This document shows, one piece after another, positions 6,787-10,494 of a DNA stretch of 10,494 nt. The translations under genes were made by a program, and so were the position numbers. The notes under the pieces were generated by a model. It did no database searches. It was not told where the DNA came from and worked only from the letters and a program-made list of their open reading frames with translations. The stretch comes from Nitrospirota bacterium (lineage in GTDB: Bacteria > Nitrospirota > Nitrospiria > Nitrospirales > Nitrospiraceae), in contig JACRLS010000082.1 in assembly GCA_016235225.1 (NCBI GenBank), positions 1-10,494 on the forward strand. Reading direction: 5' to 3'. Each line of letters starts with the position of its first letter. Within the stretch, counting starts at the first letter, position 1.

Positions 6787-6816
6787 ACTATAGGAGACGA
6801 AAAAAACAGGTGTCAA
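6787..6816 (-). promoter_or_regulatory. Strong sigma70-type promoter of the minus-strand operon
   Basis: On the minus strand TTGACA (6816-6811) is followed after 18 nt by TATAGT (6792-6787), a perfect -35 and a good -10. Transcription would start near 6780, only about 8 nt before TTG 6772 but about 26-29 nt before CTG 6754 or ATT 6751, which have GGAGG at proper distance. It would drive the binding-protein, protease and trpS genes. Confidence 0.65.
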
Positions 6817-6843
6817 GGTACCAGCGTGAATGCGTCACGGACA

Positions 6844-6872
6844 TTGCCTGTCTGGTCCCGCCCCCGTATAGT
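6844..6872 (+). promoter_or_regulatory. Probable sigma70-type promoter of the xerD-like gene
   Basis: TTGCCT (6844-6849) and TATAGT (6867-6872) are separated by 17 nt, the optimal spacing. Transcription from about 6879 would give a 30-nt leader before ATG 6909. It lies back to back with the minus-strand promoter, whose -35 box is 28 nt away. Confidence 0.5.
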
Positions 6873-6908
6873 CGTGGGCAACGATCGCCGAAAGATTTCT
6901 CATCGAGC

Positions 6909-7823
6909 ATGAAGCTCCTCGTCGACCGATATGTGACGGACCTTCGCGTCGAGCGCGGGGTGTCCCCGAACACGCTGGAGGCCTATCGTCAAGATCTGGA
7001 CAAGTTCATCCAGTTCCTCTCTCGACAGCATATCAGTGATCCGGCCCGTGTGTCTCGACGGACGATGCAGGACTATCTCGCTGCACTCCAGCGTTCTGGA
7101 TTTTCGCCGGCCTCCATCGCGCGTGGACTGTCGGCTGTCCGTGGGTTCTTTGCCTTCCTGGTCCGGGAACGGATGGCCGTCAGCAATCCGGTCGCGGACA
7201 TGCCCCAGCCTCGCCTATGGAAGCGATTGCCTAAAACCCTCACGGAACGCGAGGTCACGGACCTGCTGGATCTCCCGGTCGGACCGCGAGCAGAAGACCA
7301 GCGAGATACGGCGATGGTGGAGGTGCTCTATGCGACGGGGCTTCGCGTGTCGGAGTTGATTACGCTTCGGCTCGCCGATCTGAATCTGAGCGTCGGCTAC
7401 CTCCTCGCCATGGGAAAAGGCGCCAAGCAACGAGTCGTTCCCATCGGAGATACGGCGCGAACCAGGGTCGAGACCTATCTGGCAGGCGCCCGTGGCGCGC
7501 TTCTCAAGGGGCGGGTCTCGCCGGCCCTGTTCGTGACGCGGCGGGGGGCACGGATGACACGCCAGGCCTTCTGGGGCATGCTGCGCGCGCGCGCCGTGCG
7601 GGCCGGCATCACGCGGCCTATTTCCCCGCATATGCTGCGCCATTCCTTTGCCACGCACTTACTGAATCGGGGGGCAGACCTTCGGGCGGTTCAAACCCTC
7701 CTGGGACATGCCAGTATCACCACCACTCAGATTTATACGCAGGTGGAGCGCGAACGCCTGAAACGACTCCATACCGATCTGTTCCCGCGCAAGAGACGGC
7801 CGAAACCGGGGGCCGAGGCTTAA
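6909..7823 (+). CDS. xerD: Site-specific tyrosine recombinase XerC/XerD
   Basis: A 304-residue protein, the length of chromosomal Xer recombinases (about 298), which resolve chromosome dimers at dif sites during division. An N-terminal SAM-like core-binding domain (about 1-90; LRVERGVSPNTLEAYRQDL) precedes the catalytic domain. All tyrosine recombinase residues are in place: Arg146 in YATGLRVSEL, Lys170 in MGKGAKQR, His241 and Arg244 in HMLRHSFATHLL, His267 in LLGHASITTTQ and nucleophile Tyr276 in IYT. The spacings agree with E. coli XerD within one residue. ATG 6909 is chosen because homology starts at MKLLVDRY; the open frame upstream would run through both promoters. XerD is favoured over XerC by general look only. 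There is no arm-binding domain as in phage integrases, but a tRNA remnant lies 130 bp downstream, so an element-borne recombinase cannot be fully excluded. Confidence 0.92.
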   Translation: MKLLVDRYVTDLRVERGVSPNTLEAYRQDLDKFIQFLSRQHISDPARVSRRTMQDYLAALQRSGFSPASIARGLSAVRGFFAFLVRERMAVSNPVADMPQPRLWKRLPKTLTEREVTDLLDLPVGPRAEDQRDTAMVEVLYATGLRVSELITLRLADLNLSVGYLLAMGKGAKQRVVPIGDTARTRVETYLAGARGALLKGRVSPALFVTRRGARMTRQAFWGMLRARAVRAGITRPISPHMLRHSFATHLLNRGADLRAVQTLLGHASITTTQIYTQVERERLKRLHTDLFPRKRRPKPGAEA

Positions 7824-7899
7824 GGGGCGGTGATGATCAGCCGAGAAGAGAAGGGACGTCACACAGAGGAGGGTCTGAGAGGCGGCCGCGCTGGCAAGA

Positions 7900-7928
7900 T
7901 TGACAAGTCTGGCACGATTTGTTACTGT
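7900..7928 (+). promoter_or_regulatory. Possible weak promoter before the tRNA-like sequence and tolQ
   Basis: TTGACA (7900-7905) is a perfect -35 box, but 17 nt later the sequence is TACTGT (7923-7928), a poor -10. The -35 box also lies inside a 14-nt stretch (7897-7910) that resembles the anticodon arm 45 nt downstream, so the match could come from a partial duplication. If active it would transcribe the tRNA-like sequence and the tol genes. Confidence 0.3.
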
Positions 7929-8001
7929 CCGTAAGTCCCTGGCAAGTCTACGCAGATTGTCAATCTGGAGGTCGCGGGTTCAAATCCCGTCGGCCCCGCC
8001 A
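7926..8001 (+). pseudogene. tRNA-Asp(GTC)-like remnant with intact 3' half
   Basis: The 3' half is textbook: anticodon arm GCAGA-TTGTCAA-TCTGG (7952-7968, anticodon GTC at 7959-7961, one G-G mismatch at the top of the stem), variable loop AGGTC, T arm GCGGG-TTCAAAT-CCCGT (7974-7990), 3' acceptor strand CGGCCCC (7991-7997), discriminator G and encoded CCA (7999-8001). The 5' half does not match. The bases that should read GGGGCCG pair at only about four of seven positions, and no D stem forms, although CCGTA and a TGGCA loop-like piece remain. It is therefore a decayed tRNA-Asp gene or the 3' fragment left by an element that once integrated in tRNA-Asp. A functional tRNA is unlikely. The spurious N-terminal extension of tolQ reads through it. 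Confidence 0.7.
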
Positions 8002-8017
8002 GCCTTTCTTGGTCTCG

Positions 8018-8042
8018 CCCCCGCACCATCCCGGTGCGGGGG
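8018..8042. terminator. GC-rich hairpin, possible terminator or leader structure
   Basis: A perfect 10-bp stem CCCCCGCACC (8018-8027) and GGTGCGGGGG (8033-8042) closes a 5-nt loop, directly after the tRNA-like sequence and 43 nt before the tolQ start. No U tract follows, so it is not a typical intrinsic terminator. It could be a relic of the tRNA terminator, an RNA-processing signal or a leader hairpin affecting tolQ expression. Confidence 0.45.
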
Positions 8043-8085
8043 GCCTCAACCTGAAAGGTGTGGCGAAAGGACTCAGAAGATAACG

Positions 8086-8811
8086 ATGTCCTCAACGGGG
8101 ACAAGCGGCCTGGCCATTTCGCTCGGACTCGTCTCCAAGTTTGTTCTCCTTTGCCTGATACTCTTCTCCGTCGTTTCCTGGGCTGTGATCTTTCTCAAGT
8201 GGCGCGCGTTTCGTTCCACCGACGAGGAGGATCGGCGTTTCCTGCACAGCTATGGGAAATCCCCTGGGTCGCACGATCTGCTCAAGCAGGCCAAGCGGGC
8301 CCCACACAGCCCGAGCGCCTCGATCTACCTGGGTCTCATGGATCGGGTCGGCGGGGAGGGAGCGGGTGGCGGCGACGGCCATTTCTCTGCAGGCGGCCTC
8401 GATGACCTTGATGAGCCGCCACAGCCTGATCGCCGCTATCTGGAGCAGGTGGCGGCCAAACTCATGCAGGGGCATCTGAGCCGACTCGAGGAGTGGTTGC
8501 CGTTTTTGGCGACCACGGGAAATGTGACGCCCTTCATCGGGCTTCTGGGGACGGTCATGGGGATTATCGACGCATTCCGGGAAATCGGTCGTCAAGGGAC
8601 CGCCAGTCTGTCCGCGGTCGCGCCGGGTGTGGCCGAGGCCCTTGTGGCGACGGCGGCTGGGTTGTTCACGGCTATCCCCGCGGTCATGGCCTATAACTAT
8701 TTCCTGATGCGCATGAGGAAAATCGCGTTCCGATCGGACTCCTTCGTCGTGGAATTCATCCATTCCTTGTCCGCAAAGACCAAGCCAAAGCCGGTGGGAA
8801 CCAGGGGCTGA
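8086..8811 (+). CDS. tolQ: TolQ/ExbB family proton channel subunit
   Basis: A 241-residue inner-membrane protein, close to the usual TolQ length of about 230. TM1 is at about 14-37 (LVSKFVLLCLILFSVVSWAV), followed by a long cytoplasmic loop, TM2 and TM3 in the conserved block NVTPFIGLLGTVMGIIDAF and GVAEALVATAAGLFTAIPAVMAYN (about 146-204), which line the proton path with TolR. TolQ and TolR form the motor that pulls on the TolA/TonB-like protein using the proton gradient. ATG 8086 is chosen because the longer open frame upstream only translates the tRNA remnant (RSRVQIPSAPP, a known artefact pattern). The loop contains an unusual Gly- and Asp-rich insert at about 88-116. TolR starts 2 nt after its stop, so the two are translated from one message. 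Confidence 0.92.
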   Translation: MSSTGTSGLAISLGLVSKFVLLCLILFSVVSWAVIFLKWRAFRSTDEEDRRFLHSYGKSPGSHDLLKQAKRAPHSPSASIYLGLMDRVGGEGAGGGDGHFSAGGLDDLDEPPQPDRRYLEQVAAKLMQGHLSRLEEWLPFLATTGNVTPFIGLLGTVMGIIDAFREIGRQGTASLSAVAPGVAEALVATAAGLFTAIPAVMAYNYFLMRMRKIAFRSDSFVVEFIHSLSAKTKPKPVGTRG

Positions 8812-8813
8812 CC

Positions 8814-9266
8814 ATGATGGAGGCGCGTCAGCGTCGGTTTTTGGCCGAGATCAACGTCGTGCCGCTGGTCGATGTGGTGCTCGTCCTGCTGGTGATTTTC
8901 ATGGTGACGGCGCCTATGTTGCACCGCGGCCTTGACGTAAAACTCCCCACCTCGACCAGCAACACGATCAAGGCGGAAGAGCGGGTGGTGGTCACGGTCG
9001 AACGGGATCAGAAAATCTACATGGACAAGGAGTTGGTCGGCGCGGTGCAGCTCGAAGGCAAGCTCCGCGCGCTGAAGCAACAAAATCCAGAGGTGGGCGT
9101 CTACTTGCGAGCGGATCGCACCGTTCCCTACGGTTCCGTCGTACAGGTGATGGACAGTGTGAAACGTGCGGGGATCGAAAAGATGGGGATGGTGACGGAT
9201 GCCCCGGGAGAAGAGCGGGTGGTGGAGGACCCGATACGTTCAAAATCGAAGGGCGCGGGGCGGTAG
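8814..9266 (+). CDS. tolR: TolR/ExbD family proton channel subunit
   Basis: A 150-residue protein with one N-terminal transmembrane helix (about 16-34, VVPLVDVVLVLLVIFMVTAP) and a periplasmic domain. Asp20 in that helix corresponds to the essential proton-carrying Asp of TolR/ExbD. The periplasmic part has the ExbD signature: LDVKLPTSTS, VVVTVERDQKIYMDKE, a helix AVQLEGKLRAL, VYLRADRTVPYGSVVQVMDSVKRAGIEKMGMVT. It starts 2 nt after tolQ; a second ATG lies at 8817. The C-terminal tail (GEERVVEDPIRSKSKGAGR) is charged and probably disordered. Downstream, 33 nt separate it from the TonB/TolA-like gene, consistent with one operon. TolR rather than ExbD is chosen from the cluster context. Confidence 0.92.
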   Translation: MMEARQRRFLAEINVVPLVDVVLVLLVIFMVTAPMLHRGLDVKLPTSTSNTIKAEERVVVTVERDQKIYMDKELVGAVQLEGKLRALKQQNPEVGVYLRADRTVPYGSVVQVMDSVKRAGIEKMGMVTDAPGEERVVEDPIRSKSKGAGR

Positions 9267-9299
9267 CGGCCGGCCGGTCATGGCGCCCAGGAACTGGTC

Positions 9300-10394
9300 A
9301 TGCCTGCATCGATAGGTCTTCTCACGACTGACACGCCGCACCCAGCGTTCCGCCAGCTCGGCGCGATGCTGGCGATCTCGCTGGCCGCCCATCTCGCTGT
9401 CTTTCTTCTTGTCGCGCTGCTGCAGTGGACGCCGATGCAGCGCCCGATGATCAGTCACGAGGTCACCATCGTCAGTCTTCAAGAACCGCGGGTGCGGACT
9501 CATACGCCCGTGACGCATCAGACTCCGGCGCCCGTGACTTCTCAGGTTCAACGCGAGCCGGTGATGCCTCACGCGCCACCCCGAGCGGCCGAGGCGGCGC
9601 CGCCTCCACCTGCGTCCAAGGTTCAGCCGGCGGCAGAGCCGCTCCTGACTCGTCCGCGGACGATGCGCGAACTCCTCGGACAGGACATGCCGGCCCCACC
9701 GCCCGCGTCGAAAGTGGAACCGTCCAAGCCGGACGATTCGGTGCGCCGTCTCATGCAGGAGGTTCAGCTTCCGCCGGAGGCGCCTCGACTGGGAGAGCAG
9801 GTCCCGTCTTCCAGCGCGCCCGTGAAAAGCGCGAAGGCGGCGGAATCCTCGGTCAAGAACCTGGTGGTTCCGACTGCGCCGAGACCGGCTGTTCGTCCAC
9901 CGACCACTCCCGATCAGCCGGCTCCGGCGGTTCCGGCCACACCTCCGCCGGTCCCGGCGCCTTCGCTCAAGTCGCTGGTCACGCAGGAGCTGCAGAGGCC
10001 AGTGGTGTCTCCGAAGGCGGCGCCTCCGGTCGTGGCCGGCAAGCCTCCCACGGCGGATCTGCAGAAGCCGACGCTTGAGATTCGTTCCCAGAGTTCTTCA
10101 CCGGGTCAGAGCCGATATCTGGCCATCGTGCAGCAGAGGATCAGCCAGAATTGGACCCCACCCGCGGTCGAGATGAGCAGCCGGTCGCTGCACGTCCGCG
10201 TAAAATTTCGGCTGGCTGCGTCCGGGCAGGTCACAAGCGTCACAGTGGAGCAGAGTTCCGGCCTGTCCTATTACGATCTGGCGGGCCAGCGTGCCGTCCT
10301 GTCTTCCGTGCCGTTGCCGCCGTTTCCTTCGGACCTAAGAGAACTGTGGCTCGACGTCCACGTCAGCTTTACGGTCGGGGAAGGAGCCGGGTGA
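9300..10394 (+). CDS. TonB/TolA-like energy transducer with proline-rich linker
   Basis: A 364-residue protein with the three-part layout of TonB/TolA. A short cytoplasmic tail is followed by one transmembrane helix (about 20-42; AISLAAHLAVFLLVALLQW, with the family's Ser and His near its start). A long Pro/Ala/Val-rich periplasmic linker spans about 60-265. The C-terminal domain (about 270-360) reads RYLAIVQQRISQNWTPP, RVKFRLAASGQVTSVTVEQSSG, DLAGQRAVLSSVPLPPFP and LDVHVSFTV, the TonB C-terminal fold that contacts outer-membrane or periplasmic partners. The linker is Pro-rich as in TonB rather than the long Ala/Lys/Glu helix of enteric TolA, but the position between tolR and a tolB-like start argues for a TolA role. 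The linker contains four copies of a short S/T-hydrophobic-K/R-x-L-hydrophobic motif. The start is ATG 9300 with AGGA 9 nt upstream; an upstream ATG at 9280 is out of frame. Confidence 0.88.
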   Translation: MPASIGLLTTDTPHPAFRQLGAMLAISLAAHLAVFLLVALLQWTPMQRPMISHEVTIVSLQEPRVRTHTPVTHQTPAPVTSQVQREPVMPHAPPRAAEAAPPPPASKVQPAAEPLLTRPRTMRELLGQDMPAPPPASKVEPSKPDDSVRRLMQEVQLPPEAPRLGEQVPSSSAPVKSAKAAESSVKNLVVPTAPRPAVRPPTTPDQPAPAVPATPPPVPAPSLKSLVTQELQRPVVSPKAAPPVVAGKPPTADLQKPTLEIRSQSSSPGQSRYLAIVQQRISQNWTPPAVEMSSRSLHVRVKFRLAASGQVTSVTVEQSSGLSYYDLAGQRAVLSSVPLPPFPSDLRELWLDVHVSFTVGEGAG

Positions 10395-10398
10395 GCCG

Positions 10399-10494
10399 AT
10401 GGGCCATCTGAAGTGGAGGGCAGCAGTCTGCGTGGCGGTTCTGCTCTGTGCGGGACCGGCCGGGCTGGTCGAATCGAGCACGCAGGATGTCGTG
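10399..10494 (+). CDS. tolB: Start of a secreted protein, probably TolB (3' end beyond window)
   Basis: An open frame of 32 codons runs to the right edge from ATG 10399, 4 nt after the previous stop and preceded by AAGGAG (10381-10386). It begins with a signal peptide: MGHLKWRAAVCVAVLLCAG, then a likely cleavage region near PAGLVESS. The mature part is too short to recognise. TolB, the periplasmic beta-propeller that links the TolQRA motor to Pal, is the expected next gene after tolQ-tolR-tolA. The gene name rests on position, on the signal peptide and on the ribosome-binding site, not on homology. Confidence 0.6.
   Translation, partial: MGHLKWRAAVCVAVLLCAGPAGLVESSTQDVV

Noticed and set aside
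6702..6908. N-terminal extension of the xerD-like protein from 6702
   Set aside because: It would overlap the divergent gene's start and both promoters; Xer homology begins at MKLLVDRY, ATG 6909.
7809..7815. GGGGCCG as a distant 5' acceptor strand for the tRNA-Asp 3' half
   Set aside because: It is part of the xerD-like coding sequence, has no D arm after it and lies over 130 nt from the anticodon arm; chance match.
7900..8085. N-terminal extension of tolQ from 7900
   Set aside because: The extra residues translate the tRNA remnant and hairpin; TolQ homology begins after ATG 8086.

Overview
The window looks like a stretch of core chromosome from a GC-rich, Gram-negative bacterium. Gene content, a complete Tol-Pal type envelope cluster and the general look of the proteins suggest Nitrospira or a close relative in the Nitrospirota. 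That placement is inference from memory of the families; no marker gene in the window settles it.

Left part (1-3405). The 3' end of a ketopantoate reductase-like gene (panE/ApbA family) enters from the left edge. It is fused to a second domain resembling the molybdopterin-binding fold of sulfite oxidases. It converges on a MATE-family exporter gene on the minus strand. The roughly 300 bp between them holds no gene, but carries a REP-like hairpin and a long imperfect palindrome built from GAGTATCG/CGATACTC units. Upstream of the MATE gene is a small secreted NTF2/SnoaL-like gene broken by one frameshift. A non-coding stretch follows, ending in a 158-bp element with 21-bp terminal inverted repeats that abuts the trpS stop codon.

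Middle part (3406-6772, minus strand). This is a tight apparent operon: a TPR plus type-1 periplasmic-binding-fold protein (LpoA/LivK-like), a site-2 protease (M50) membrane metalloprotease, and tryptophanyl-tRNA synthetase. The trpS gene is damaged. Its 5' end is missing and joined out of frame to the protease gene, and an internal segment that should contain the KMSKS loop is gone, with a frame change at the joint. TrpS is essential, so either an intact copy lies elsewhere or the sequence is rearranged or mis-assembled here.

Right part (6773-10494, plus strand). A 136-bp divergent promoter region separates the operon from a XerC/XerD-type tyrosine recombinase gene. Next comes a tRNA-Asp-like sequence with an intact 3' half and a degenerate 5' half, then a GC-rich hairpin. 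The rest is an envelope cluster: tolQ (ExbB/TolQ), tolR (ExbD/TolR), a TonB/TolA-like proline-rich linker protein, and the first 32 codons of a secreted protein in the usual place of tolB. These would form the inner-membrane proton-driven motor and its periplasmic arm, energising the outer membrane during constriction.

The most unusual points are the PanE-molybdopterin-fold fusion, the doubly deleted trpS, the two palindromic repeat elements that share short motifs, the tRNA-Asp remnant, the likely non-AUG start of the binding-protein gene, and a four-times repeated short motif in the TolA-like linker. I saw no clear sign of a wholly new multi-gene system.
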